Origin: Symbiodinium natans
Taxonomy: Eukaryota; Sar; Dinophyceae; Suessiales; Symbiodiniaceae
Reading direction: 5' to 3'
DNA: 64,000 nucleotides
Assembly: GCA_905221605.1 (NCBI GenBank)
Contig: CAJNDS010002001.1
Span: 1,521,686 to 1,585,685, forward strand
The notes under the pieces are model-generated. The model was given only the letters and a program-made list of their open reading frames with translations, was not told the DNA's origin and did not search any database. This document shows positions 30,190 to 41,700 of the stretch, one piece after another. Every line of letters begins with the position of its first letter. Position 1 is the first letter of the stretch. The translations under genes were made by a program, and so were the position numbers.

Positions 30190-30993
30190 AGGGTTTATGG
30201 GGTTTAGGGTGGGCTTAAGGTTTAGGGTTTAGGATGGTTTAGGGTTTAGGGTTTGGGGTTTAGGGTTCAGGGTTCAGGGTTCAGCGTCTCGGGCTTAGAG
30301 GGCTAGCAGGCTCTTCATGTCTGGCGGGGTGGTCGGGGGGGGGGGGGGGGGGGGGGTGGAGAGAGACAGAGACACATGCCTTAAATGAGCCTAAGACCCC
30401 GCCTCAAGCCCTAGAAGCCCTCCGGAAGCCCTTACTAGAGTTCTAGAGTCCCAAAGCCATAGAGTCCAATTCAAACCCTTCAAGCCCTAAAAGGTTCTAA
30501 GCCCTAAAGCCCTCATAAGCCCTAAACCCCTTAAACCCTAAATCCACCCTTCAAGCGCTGAAGCCCTAAAGCCCCAACCATGGCCTTGGCTCAAGTCTCA
30601 AGTTCGGAATGTTTTGGGGTTTAGGGTTTAGGGTTTAGGCTTTAGGGCCGTTGGGAATTTAGGGTCGGGGGGGGGGGGGGTTAGGGTTAAAGGTTAAGGG
30701 CTCTCTGTTTTGGCTCGGGATCCTCATTAAATGGAGCCCAAAGAGCCAGGAATAAGCAGGGTTTAGGTTGAGGGCCTCCGGGCTCGCAATAAAACAAGGT
30801 GCCCTTTTTGCGTTAACGGGGCTGATAAGTGAGCCTGCACCCCTTACAAAAAAGATGGAATGCGGGCCCTACTCTGGGTCCTAGTAGACGTCTTCACATT
30901 ATAGTGTTCTTCAGGGGGCGGGGGAGGGGTTCATGGGGGGTAGGTACTTTGGGATTGGGAACCTTAGAAAAGCCTACGGGGCGTTAGGGAGTA
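30190..30993. repeat. Degenerate TTTAGGG, poly-G tracts and low-copy sequence
   Basis: TTTAGGG variants at 30,200-30,300, poly-G at about 30,333-30,357 and 30,664-30,682, CCCTAAA variants at 30,400-30,560. A short repeat pair, AGGTGCCCTTTTTGCGTTAA near 30,800 and a similar sequence near 24,180, may mark another dispersed element. No gene. Confidence 0.6.
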
Positions 30994-31015
30994 GTACCCT
31001 AAACCCTAAACCCTA
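30994..31015. repeat. Short CCCTAAA array bounding cassette E1
   Basis: Three heptamers. From here to the end of the window all clean arrays are in CCCTAAA orientation. Confidence 0.9.
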
Positions 31016-31190
31016 AACTAAGTGAGGGGTCGCTTCCGTCGAGCGACAGACCCCGAACGCTCGGCCGAGGGCCTTACAGCCCGAGCGCCCAAGCGAAAAG
31101 TGAAACGGAAAGGTGAGGGTTAAGCCTCACCGTCTGTCCTGGACAGGCCAACGGACATCGGCCTTTTTTACGACAACGTCAGTACTCGGC
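31016..31190. other. GC-rich module with several hairpins, left end of cassette E1
   Basis: GGGGTCGCT can pair with AGCGACAGACCCC, CGCTCGG with CCGAGCG, GGTGAGG with CCTCACC, and CTGTCC with GGACAG. The GGTGAGG...GCCTC(A)CC hairpin has a counterpart in the left end of the cassette at 52,069. It may be a structured RNA or DNA; no known ribozyme core (for example CUGAUGA...GAAA) was found. Confidence 0.5.
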
Positions 31191-31414
31191 TAAGGGATGG
31201 CCGGCACCCAGACCACCTTTAGCGTAGCTAAAGTATAACCCCAAATCGTAAACCTTTGCCTCTGGAGGTCGGTTCAGGGTTTTTGGTTCAGGGTTTGTCG
31301 GGCCCCCCCCCCCGGGGGCCCCCTGGTCCCTGGTAGCTGGATTCCTGGACCAGGAGGCTGGCGAGGGGTCCAGGCAGGCTGGTTGCTCAATTTCGTGATT
31401 TTGGGGGCTTTTCA

Positions 31415-32060
31415 GGGTCCGGGCCCCGGGCCAAGGGCCCCCGGGCCAAGGGCCCCCCGGGCCAAGGGCCCCCCGGGCCAAGGGCCCCCCGGGCCAAGGG
31501 CCCCCCGGGCCAAGGGCCCCCCGAACCAAGGGCCCCCGGGCCAAGGACCCCCCAAGCCACGAGCCCCCAGGCCAACGGCCCCCCAAGCCCAAGAGGCCAA
31601 GGGCCCCCTGATTCAAGGGCCCTCCGCGCCAAGGGCCTCCCGGGCCAAGGGCCCCCCGAGCCAAGGGCGCCCCGCCCCCCGGCCCAGGGTTTCCAAGGGC
31701 CCCCGCCAAGGGTCTCCGGGCCAAGGCCCCCCGACCCAAGCACCGCCGGGCCAAGGGCCCCTGCAAGGGCCCCCCAACCAAGGGCCCGGGCCCCCCGGGC
31801 CAAGCCCCCCAAGCCCAGGGCCCCCCAACCAAGGGCCGGGCCAAGGGCCCCCCCTACCAAGGGCCGGGCCCGGCCAAGGGCCCCCCGGGCCAAACACCCC
31901 CCAGGCCAAGGCCCCGGGCCAAGGGCCCCCCGAAACCTCCCTGGGCCCAAAGGCCCCCTGCCGTGCCGGGCCAAGGGTCCCCGGGCCAAGGGCCCGTGCC
32001 TGCCTTGGGCTTCCGCGCCAATAGGTCCCGCCAAGGCAAGGGTCCGGGTCAGCCAAGGGC
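31415..32060. repeat. GC-rich palindromic minisatellite
   Basis: Unit of about 15-16 bp, GGGCCAAGGGCCCCCC with variants. Gly/Pro/Arg/Ala ORFs are open on both strands because the unit lacks stop codons; they are not genes. Confidence 0.9.
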
Positions 32061-32389
32061 CTGACCAAGGGGCCTGTCAGCCCCAAGCCAAGCAAGCCAA
32101 GGAAACCCCTGAGTCAAGGACCCCCAACAATACGCCCCCTTGGCGAAGGCCCCTTGCCGGACCAAGGGCCTCACACCCTGGCACCACGGCTAAGGGCCTA
32201 GGAAGCCCCCAAGAGGCGCCAAGAGCCACCAAAAGCTTCAAAAGCTTCAAAAGGCCCACTAAAAGAAGGGGGACCACAAGATTTGTCCGTGCCCACAATG
32301 AGAATTGTTTTTAGGCACCCCTGCCCGCATTTTAGTATTGAAATCGATGGCTCCCCCTAAATCAGCAAGGAACTCTACGGGTTCACGCG

Positions 32390-33050
32390 TTGAAGGCCCG
32401 AAAAGGACCGAAACTACCCCGAACCCCAGCCTAAACCCTGACACCGCAAAACCCTACGACGGCCTTCAAGCAAATAAGGGCCTCTACGGGCCCTAACGTG
32501 CCGAAGGCCCGAAAAGGGCCGAGGCTACCCCGAACCCCAGCTTAAACCCTAACACCGCAAAACCCTACGAAGGGCTTCAAGCAAATAAGGGCCTCTACGG
32601 GCCCTAACTTGCCGAAGGCCCGAAAAGGGCCGAGGCTACCCCGAACCCGAGCTTAAACCCTAGCGATTGAAAGACTCATTGGCGAAAAACTCATTAATAG
32701 GTTCCCTGACCTTTAAATGAATAAAGCCTCTACGGCCCCTGACACGCCGAAGGTCCGAACAAGGCCCCGAGAGACCCCAAGAGCCACCAAAATACTTCAA
32801 AAGGCTTCAAAAGGCCCCCTAAAAGAAGCGGGACCCCAGGATGCCCGTACCCGCAATGAAAAATGCGATTTTTTGGTAGTGAAATCGATGCTTAATTGAG
32901 GCCCTTAAAGAAGGGGAATCCAAAAGCAGACACAAAGGGTTTCCCTGACCTTCAAATAAAAAAGGGCCTCTACGGGCCCTGACACGCCGAAGGCCCGAAA
33001 AGGGCCGAGGCTACCCCCAACCCCAGCTTAAACCCTAACAGCGCAACTTT
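32390..33050. repeat. 111-bp tandem repeat and diverged copies
   Basis: GAAGGCCCG recurs at 32,392, 32,503 and 32,614 (period 111), then in diverged copies at 32,749 and 32,989. The unit contains GGCCTCTACGGGCCCT and AGCTTAAACCCTAAC. A copy of the dispersed ATGCGATTTTTT block lies at about 32,855-32,890. Confidence 0.85.
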
Positions 33051-33109
33051 AAAAACATCAAAGCAAGCATCAGAGCACAAGAAAGGAAATTCCATAAACC
33101 CTAAACCCT

Positions 33110-33205
33110 AATAGAGTATGGTTTGGGTGGCCGGGGTGGGTTGACGGGCAACGCGAGCGCGCGGCCCGGGGTGTTTCACACCCGAGCGCGCGCCCTCCCC
33201 TGACA
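33110..33205. other. Right end of cassette E1
   Basis: GTTTGGGTGGCCGGGGTGGG followed by a GC hairpin (GGGTGTTTCACACCC within GCGCGCG arms) and then ACACCCTAAA. GTTTGGGTGGCC also marks the right ends at 47,568 and 49,807. Confidence 0.6.
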
Positions 33206-33256
33206 CACCCTAAACCCTAAACCCTAAACCCTAAACCCTAAACCCTAAACCCTAAA
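33206..33256. repeat. CCCTAAA array between E1 and D1
   Basis: Seven heptamers. Confidence 0.95.
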
Positions 33257-33450
33257 CTAGAGCGAGCTGCGGGTCCTGCGATAAGCAGCAGCGAGCGATA
33301 CCGCGTGGCGACAGCCCGCGGACGAGCCCGAGCCGTCCGGCGAAGCCTGGCGAGGGCTCGGGGCCAGTGCGCGCGATGAGCGCGGCCCACGCATAGAAGG
33401 GTGGAACCCGCGTGCCAGCGTCAGTCTGGCCCCAAAGAGAATAACCCTAA
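33257..33450. other. Structured left end of cassette D1
   Basis: About 190 bp with CGAGCCC/GGGCTCG, GCGCGC/GCGCG and a closing GGGGCCAG/CTGGCCCC stem, repeated almost base for base at 38,518-38,710. No protein was seen. It is conserved at the start of both D copies. Confidence 0.6.
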
Positions 33451-33479
33451 ACCCTCGGTTTTAAAGTTAGAACCACGCA

Positions 33480-36400
33480 TCCTTCCCCCGTAAGGGGCCT
33501 TCCCCGTAAGGGGCCTTCCCTGTAAGGGGCCTTCCCCGTAAGGGCGTAAGGGCCTTCCCCGTCAGGGGCCTTCCCCGCAAGGGGCCTGCCTTTAGAGTGA
33601 CCCCCGCCAGAGCACCCCCACCAGAGCACCCCCGCCAGAGCATAAGGGGCCTTCGTAAGGGGCCTTCCCCGTAGGGGCTTCCCCGTAAAGGGCCTTCCCC
33701 GTAAGGGGCCTTCCCCGTAAGGGGCCTTCCCCGTAAGGGGCCTTCCCCGTAAGGGGCCTTCCCCGTAAGGGGCCTTCCCCGTAAGGGGCCTTCCCCGTAA
33801 GGGGCCTTCCCCGTAAGGGGCCTTCCCCGTAAGGGGCCTCCCCCGTAAGGGGCCTTCCCCGTAAGGGGCCTTCCCCGTAAGGGGCCTTCCCCGTAAGGGG
33901 CCTTCCCCGTAAGGGGCCTTCCCCGTAAGGGGCCTTCCCCGTAAGGGGCCTTCCCCGTAAGGGGCCTTCCCCGTAAGGGGCCTTCCCCCGTAAGGGGCCT
34001 TCCCCCGTAAGGGGCCTTCCCCCGTAAGGGGCCTTCCCCCGTAAGGGGCCTTCCCCAGAGGGGCCTTCCCCGTAAGGGGCCTTCCCCGTAAGGGGCCTTC
34101 CTCGTAAGGGGCCTCCCCGTAAGGCCCGAAATCTGGAAAACTAGGGTGTCATTTCCGCTATATGACTTCTTTACTAAAAAATCGCATTTTTACTACGGGT
34201 CCCGCCAAATCCTGGGGCAGGGGCCTTTAGAGTGACCCCCGCCAGAGCACCCCCACCAGAGCACCCCCGCCACAGCATCCCGCCACCGTAAGGGCCTTCC
34301 CCGTAAGGGGCCTTCCCCGTAAGGGGCCTTCCCCGTAAGGGGCCTTCCCGGTAAGGGGCCTTCCCGGTAAGGGGCGTTCCCCGTAAGGGGCGTTCCCCGT
34401 AAGGGGCCTTCCCCGTAAGGGGCCTTCCCCGTAAGGGGCCCTTCCCCGTAAGGGGCCCTTCCCCGTAAGGGGCCCTTCCCCGTAAGGGGCCCTTCCCCGT
34501 AAGGGGCCCTTCCCCGTAAGGGGCCCTTCCCCGTAAGGGGCCCTTCCCCGTAAGGGGCCCTTCCCCGTAAGGGGCCCTTCCCCGTAAGGGGCCCTTCCCC
34601 GTAAGGGGCCCTTCCCGTAAGGGGCCCTCCCCGTAAGGGGCCCTCCCCGTAAGGGGCCCTCCCCGTAAGGGGCCTTCCCCGTAAGGGGCCTTCCCCGTAA
34701 GGGGCCTTCCCCGTAAGGGGCCTTCCCCCGTAAGGGGCCTTCCCCCGTAAGGGGCCTTCCCCCGTAAGGGGCCTTCCCCCGTAAGGGGCCTTCCCCGTAA
34801 GGGGCCTTCCCCGTAAGGGGCCTTCCCCGTAAGGGGCCTTCCCCGTAAGGGGCCTTCCCCGTAAGGGGCCTTCCCCGTAAGGGGCCTTCCCCGTAAGGGG
34901 CCTTCCCCGCAAAGGGGCCTTCCCCCGTAAGGGGCCTTCCCCGTAAGGGGCCTTCCCCGTAAGGGGCCTTCCCCGTAAGGGGCCTTCCCCGTAAGGGGCC
35001 TTCCCCGTAAGGGGCCTTCCCCGTAAGGGGCCTTCCCCGCAAGGGGCCTTCCCCGCAAGGGGCCTTCCCCGCAAGGGGCCTTCCCCGCAAGGGGCCTTCC
35101 CCGCAAGGGGCCTTCCCCGCAAGGGGCCTTCCCCGCAAGGGGCCTTCCCCGCAAGGGGCCTTCCCCGCAAGGGGCCTTCCCCGCAAGGGGCCTTCCCCGC
35201 AAGGGGCCTTCCCCGCAAGGGGCCTCCCCCGCAAGGGGCCTTCCCCGCAAGGGGCCTTCCCCGCAAGGGGCCTTCCCGCAAGGGGCCTTCCCCGCAAGGG
35301 GCCTTTCCCCGCAAGGGGGCCTTCCCCGCAAGGGGCCTCCCGCAAGGGGCACTTCCCCGCAAGGGCCTTCCCCGCCAAGGGGGGGCCTTCACCGCAAGGG
35401 GCCTTCCCCGCAAGGGGCCTTCCCCGCAAGGGGCCTTCCCCGTAAGGGGCCTTCCCCGTAAGGGGCCTTCCCCGTAAGGGGCCTTCCCCGTAAGGGGCCT
35501 TCCCCGTAAGGGGCCTTCCCGGTAAGGGGCCTTCCCCGTAAGGGGCCTTCCCCGTAAGGGGCCTTCCCCGTAAGGGGCCTTTTTTGGTAAGGGGCCTTCC
35601 CCGTAAAGGGGCCTTTCCCCGTAAGGGGCCTTTTTTGGTAAGGGGCCTTCCCCGTAAGGGGCCTTCCCCCGTAAGGGGCCTTCCCCGTAAGGGGCCTTCC
35701 CCGTAAGGGGCCTTCCCCGTAAGGGGCCTTTCCCCGTAAGGGGCCTTTTTTGACCCCTCCCCCGTAAGGGCCTGCCCCGTAAGGGGCCTTCCCCGGTAAG
35801 GGGCCTTACCCGTTAGTGGGCATTCCCGTAAGGGATTCCCCGTAAGGGGCTTCCACGTAAGGGGCCTTCCCGTAAGGGGGCTTCCGTAAGGGGGCCTTTC
35901 CCAGTAAGGGGCCTTCCCCGTGAGGGGGCCTTTCCCCGTTTGAGGGGCCTTCCCCGTAAGGGGCCTTCCCCGTAAGGGGCCTCCCCGTAAGGCCCGAAAT
36001 CTGGAAAACTAGGGTGTCATTTCCGCTATATGACTTCTTTATTAAAAAATCGCATTTTTACTACGGGTCCCGCCAAATCCTGGGGCAGGGGCCTTTAGAG
36101 TGACCCCCGCCAGAGCACCCCCACCAGAGCACCCCCGCCACAGCATCCCGCCACCGTAAGGGCCTTCCCCGTAAGGGGCCTTCCCCGTAGGGGGCCTTCC
36201 CCCCGTAAGGGGCCTTTCCCGGTTAAGCGGGCGGTGCCCCAGTAAGGTGGCGTCCCCGTAAGGGGGGTTTTTTGTATCCCCGTAAGGGGCCGTTCTTCCC
36301 GTCCCCTCCCCGTAAGGGGCCTTCCCCGTAAGGGGCCTTCCCCGTAAGGGGCCTTCCCCATAAGGGGCCTTCCCCGTAAGAGGGCCTTCCCCGTAAGGGG

Positions 36401-38010
36401 CCTTCCCCGTAAGGGGCCTTCCCCGTAAGGGGCCTTACGGGGAAGGGGCCTCCCCGTAAGGCCCGAAATCTGGAAAACTAGGGTGTCATTTCCGCTATAA
36501 TGACTTCTTTACTAAAAAATCGCATTTTTACTACGGGTCCCGCCAAATCCTGGGGCAGGGGCCTTTAGAGTGACCCCCGCCAGAGCACCCCCACCAGAGC
36601 ACCCCCGCCACAGCATCCCGCCACCGTAAGGGCCTTCCCCGTAAGGGGCCTTCCCCGTAAGGGGCCTTCCCCGTAAGGGGCCTTCCCGGTAAGGGGCGTT
36701 CCCCGTAAGGGGCGTTCCCCATAAGGGGCGTTCCCCGTAAGGGGCCTTCCCCGTAAGGGACCTTCCCCGTAGGGGGCCTTCCCCGTAAGGGACCTTCCCC
36801 GTAAGGGGCCTTCCCCGTAAGGGGCCTTCCCCGTAAGGGGCCTTCCCCGGAAGGGGCCTTCCCCGTAAGGGGCCTTCCCCGTAAGGGGCCTTCCCCGTAA
36901 TAGGCCTTCCCCGTGAGGAGCCTTCCCCATAAGGGGCCTTCCCCGTAAGGGGCCTTCCCCGTGAGGGGCCTTCTCTGTAAGGGGCCTTCCCCGCAAGGGG
37001 CCTTCCCCGTAAGGGGCCTTCCCCGTAAGGGGCCTTCCCCGTAAGGGGCCTTCCCCGTAAGGGGCCTTCCCCGTAAGGGGCCTTCCTCGTAAGGGGCCTT
37101 CCCCGTAAGGGGCCTTCCCCGTAAGGGGCCTTCCCCGTAAGGGGCCTTCCCCGTAAGGGGCCTTCCCCGTAAGGGGCCTTCCCCGTAAGGGGCCTTCCCC
37201 GTAAGGGGCCTTCCCCGTAAGGGGCCTTCCCGTAAGGCCCGAAATCTGGAAAACTAGGGTGTCATTTCCGCTATATGACTTCTTTACTAAATCACCTGAA
37301 AATCGAGCACTTTGGGGCCGATCCTGGGGTACCCCTCATCTGGGCCTTGTTTGGGGGCCTTCCTGGCAAGCGGCCTTCCCCCATAAGGGGCCCGCAAGGG
37401 GCCTTCCTCGTAAGGGGCCTTAAGGGGCGTAAGGGGCCTTCCCCGTAAGGGGCCTTCCCCATAAAAAGTCTTCTCCGTAAAGGGGCCTTCCCCGTAAGGG
37501 GCCTTCCCCGTAAGGGGCCTTCCCCGTAAGAAACCTTCCCCGTAAGGGGGCCTTCCCCGTAAGGGGCCTTCCCCGTAAAGGGGCTTTCCCCCTAAGGGGC
37601 CTTCCCCGTAAGGGGCCTTCCCCGTAAGGGGGCCTTCCTCGTAAGGGGGCCTCCCCTTACCCCGTAAGGGGCCTTCCCCGTAAGGGGGCCTTCCCCGTAA
37701 GGGGGCCTTCCCCGTAAGGGGGCCTTCCCCGTAAGGGGGCCTTCCCCGTAAGGGGCCCCGTCCCCCGTAAGGCCCGAAATCTGGAAAACTAAGGTGTCAT
37801 TTCCGCTATATGATTTCTTTATTAAATCACTTGAGAATCGAGCACTTTGGGGCCGATCCTGGGGTACCCCTCATTTGGGCCTTGTTTGGGGGCCTTCCTG
37901 GCAGGCGCTTCCCCGTAAGGGGCCTTCCCCGTAGGGGGCCTTCCCCGTAAGGGGCCTTCCCCTTACGGGGAAGGTGGCCTTTTTGGGCTCCTCCCGGACC
38001 ATTTCTGGGC
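33480..38010. repeat. 16-bp palindromic minisatellite with spacer modules (cassette D1)
   Basis: Unit GGCCTTCCCCGTAAGG, whose CCCCGTAAGGGG core can fold back; GCAAGG variants are clustered at 35,040-35,430. A module beginning CCCGAAATCTGGAAAACTAG interrupts it at about 34,125, 35,992, 36,463, 37,235 and 37,772, followed by AAAAAATCGCATTTTTACTA or by GGGGCCGATCCTGGGG. Long Arg/Pro/Gly/Lys ORFs on the minus strand are repeat translation. Confidence 0.95.
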
Positions 38011-38019
38011 CTTTTTTGG

Positions 38020-38418
38020 GCTAGGAAGCCTCCTTCGGCCAGGCCTCCCAAACTTCATGAGGTCCCAGGACAGTCGCAGGACCAAAAACCAAAGGGAGCC
38101 CAAGGCATAGACTTATGGGTCTTGTAAGCCCGGTATAAACATCATAATTTGGAAACACCGGGAAAAAAAAAAACGTAAACCCGCCAAGCAAACCTATGGA
38201 TCTTGGGGGGACAGAGAGGCCTTCGCGGGGGGTACCCCAGGATTTGGTCAAAGGCGGCCCGTAGCCCCCCCTCCCACTACTGTACTTACACACGATATTA
38301 TAAAACCCTAAACCCGCCCAAGGTTGAGATGTGGGTGGGTGGGTTGGGAGAGCGCGTTGGACCTAGGCGCACACCACAACACACGCCCTGCGTGGTGGTG
38401 TGCGCGGAACGTTGGCAA
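38020..38418. other. Right end of cassette D1
   Basis: A low-copy 400-bp segment duplicated at 43,250-43,648 with about one difference seen in the part compared. It ends in GTGGGTGGGTGGGTTGGGAG, then a strong hairpin (GCGCACACCAC/GTGGTGGTGTGCGC), then GTTGGC and the telomere-like array. Short ORFs on both strands are identical in the two copies, but so is the non-coding part. Confidence 0.7.
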
Positions 38419-38517
38419 ACCCTAAACCCTAAACCCTAAACCCTAAACCCTAAACCCTAAACCCTAAACCCTAAACCCTAAACCCTAAACCCTAAACCCT
38501 AAACCCTAAACCCTAAA
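38419..38517. repeat. CCCTAAA array between D1 and D2
   Basis: 14 heptamers. Confidence 0.95.
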
Positions 38518-38710
38518 CTAGAGCGAGCTGCGGGTCCTGCGAGAAGCAGCAGCGAGCGATACCGCGTGGCGCCAGCCCGCGGACGAGCCCGAGCCGTCCG
38601 GCGAAGCCTGGCGAGGGCTCGGGGCCAGTGCGCGCGATGAGCGCGGCCCACGCATAGAAGGGTGGAACCCGCGTGCCAGCGTCAGTCTGGCCCCAAAGAG
38701 AATAACCCTA
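38518..38710. other. Structured left end of cassette D2
   Basis: Same sequence as 33,257-33,450, offset 5,261 bp. Confidence 0.7.
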
Positions 38711-38739
38711 AACCCTCGGTTTTAAAGTTAAAACCACGC

Positions 38740-41700
38740 ATCCTTCCCCGTAAGGGGCCTTCCCCGTAAGGGGCCTTCCCCGTAAGGGGCCTTCCCCGTA
38801 AGGGGCCTTGCCCGTAAGGAGCCTTCCCCATAAGGGGCCTTCCCCGTAAGGGGCCCGTAAGGGGCCTTCCCCGTAAGGGGCCTTCCCCGTAAGGGGCCTT
38901 CCCCGTAAGGGGCCTTCCCCATAAGGGGCCTTCCCCGTAAGGGGCCTTCCCCGTAAGGGGCCTTCCCCATAAGGGGCCTTCCCCGTAAGGGGCCTTCCCC
39001 ATAAGGGGCCTTCCCCGTATAAGGGGCCTTCCCCGTAAGGGGCCTTCCCCGTAAGGGGCCTTCCCCGTAAGGGGCCTTCCCCGTACGGGGCCTTCCCCGT
39101 AAGGGGCCTTCCCCGTAAGGGGCCTTCCCCGTAAGGGGCCTTCCCCGTAAGGGGCCTTCCCCGTAAGGGGCCTTCCCCGTAGGGGGCCTTCCCCGTAAGG
39201 GGCCTTCCCCGTAAGGGGCCTTCCCCGTAAGGGGCCTTCCCCGTAAGGGGCCTTCCCCGTAAGGGGCCTTCCCCGTAAGGGGCCTTCCCCGTAAGGGGCC
39301 TTCCCCCGTAAGGGGCCTTCCCCCGTAAGGGGCCTTCCCCCGTAAGGGGCCTTCCCCCGTAAGGGGCCTTCCCCCGTAAGGGGCCTTCCCCCGTAAGGGG
39401 CCTTCCCCCGTAAGGGGCCTTCCCCCGTAAGGGGCCTTCCCCCGTAAGGGGCCTTCCCCCGTAAGGGGCCTTCCCCCGTAAGGGGCCTTCCCCGTAAGGG
39501 GCCTTCCCCGTAAGGGGCCTTCCCCGTAAGGGGCCTTCCCCGTAAGGGGCCTTCCCCGTAAGGGGCCTTCCCCGTAAGGGGCCTTCCCCGTAAGGGGCCT
39601 TCCCCGTCAGGGGCCTTCCCCGTAAGGCGTAAGGGGCCTTCCCCGTAAGGCGTGAGGGGCCTTCCCCGTGAGGGGCCTTCCCCGTAAGGGGCCTTCCCCG
39701 TAAGGGGCCTTCCCCGTAAGGGGCCTTCCCCGTAAGGGGCCTTCCCCGTAAGGGCCTTCCCCGTAAGGGGCCTTCCCCGTAAGGGGCCTTCCCCGTAAGG
39801 GGCCTTCCCCGTAAGGGGCCTTCCCCGTAAGGGGCCTTCCCCGTAAGGGGCCTTCCCCGTAAGGGGCCTCCCCGTAAGGCCCGAAATCTGGAAAACTAGG
39901 GTGTCATTTCCGCTATATGACTTCTTTACTAAAAATCGCATTTTTACTACGGGTCCCGCCAAATCCTGGGGCAGGGGCCTTTAGAGTGACCCCCGCCAGA
40001 GCACCCCCACCAGAGCACCCCCGCCACAGCATCCCGCCACCGTAAGGGCCTTCCCCGTAAGGGGCCTTCCCCGTAAGGGGCCTTCCCCGTAAGGGGCCTT
40101 CCCGGTAAGGGGCGTTCTCCGTAAGGGGCGTTCCCCGTAAGGGGCGTTCCCCGTAAGGGGCCTTCCCCGTAAGGGACCTTCCCCGTAAGGGGCCTTCCCC
40201 GTAAGGGACCTTCCCCGTAAGGGGCCTTCCCCGTAAGGGGCCTTCCCCGTAAGGGGCCTTCCCCGGAAGGGGCCTTCCCCGTAAGGGGCCTTCCCCGTAA
40301 GGGGCCTTCCCCGTAAGGGGCCTTCCCCGTAAGGGGCCTTCCCCGTAATAGGCCTTCCCCGTAAGGGGCCTTCCCCGTAAGGGGCCTTCCCCGTAAGGGG
40401 CCTTCCCCGTGAGGGGCCTTCTCTGCAAGGGGCCTTCCCCGCAAGGGGCCTTCCCCGTGAGGGGCCTTCCCCGTAAGGGGCCTTCCCCGTAAGGGGCCTT
40501 CCCCGTAAGGGGTCTTCCCCGTAAGGGGCCTTCCCCGTAAGGAGCCTTCCCCGTAAGGGGCCTTCCCCGTAAGGGGCCTTCCCCGCAAGGGGCCTTCCCC
40601 GCAAGGGGCCTTCCCCGCAAGGGGCCTTCCCCGTAAGGGGCCTTCCCCGTAAGGGGCCTTCCCCGTAAGGGGCCTTCCCCGTAAGGGGCCTTCCCCGTAA
40701 GGGGCCTTCCCGGTAAGGGGCCTTCCCCGTAAGGGGCGTTCCCCGTAAGGGGCGTTCCCCGTAAGGGGCCTTCCCCGTAAGGGACCTTCCCCGTAAGGGG
40801 CCTTCCCCGTAAGGGACCTTCCCCGTAAGGGGCCTTCCCCGTAAGGGGCCTTCCCCGTAAGGGGCCTTCCCCGGAAGGGGCCTTCCCCGTAAGGGGCCTT
40901 CCCCGTAAGGGGCCTTCCCCGTAAGGGGCCTTCCCCCGTAAGGGGCCTTCCCCATACTAGGCCTTCCCCATAAGGGGCCTTCCCCGTAAGGGGCCTTCCC
41001 CGTAAGGGGCCTTCTCTGTAAGGGGCCTTCCCCGTAAGGGGCCTTCCCGTAAGGGGCCTTCCCCATAAGGGGCCTTCCCCGTAAGGGGCCTTCCCCGTAA
41101 GGGGCCTTCCCCGTAAAGGGCCTTCCCCGTAAGGGGCCTTCCCCGTAAGGGGCCTTCCCCGTAAGGGGCCTTCCCCGCAAGGGGCCTTCCCCGCAAGGGG
41201 CCTTCCCCGTAAGGGGCCTTCCCCGTAAGGGGCCTTCCCCGTAAGGGGCCTTCCCCGTAAGGGGCCTTCCCGTAAGGGGGCCTTTTTTGGTAAGGGGCCT
41301 TCCCCGTAAGGGGCCTTCCCCGTAAGGGGCCTTCCCCCGTAAGGGGCCTTCCCCCGTAAGGGGCCTTCCCCCGTAAGGGGCCTTCCCCGTAAGGGGCCTT
41401 CCCCGTAAGGGGCCTTCCCCGTAAGGGGCCTTCCCCGTAAGGGGCCTTCCCCGTAAGGGGCCTTCCCCGTAAGGGGCCTTCCCCGCAAGGGGCCTTCCCC
41501 GTAAGGGGCCTTCCCGTAAGGGGCCTTCCCCGTAAGGGGCCTTCCCCGTAAGGGGCCTCCCCGTAAGGCCCGAAATCTGGAAAACTAGGGTGTCATTTCC
41601 GCTATATGACTTCTTTATTAAAAAATCGCATTTTTACTACGGGTCCCGCCAAATCCTGGGGCAGGGGCCTTTAGAGTGACCCCCGCCAGAGCACCCCCAC

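Noticed and set aside
31179-32095. Overlapping 160 to 221-codon ORFs on both strands (Gly/Pro/Ala/Arg)
   Set aside because: The GC-rich palindromic repeat has no stop codons in any frame; no protein-like composition.
31016-33450. Hammerhead ribozymes as in Penelope-like elements
   Set aside because: No CUGAUGA...GAAA core was found in the hairpin modules.
34174-41488. Very long minus-strand ORFs (392 to 513 codons) rich in Gly, Pro, Leu, Arg and Lys
   Set aside because: They are translations of the 16-bp minisatellite; three minus-strand frames are open at once and they end wherever a spacer module begins.
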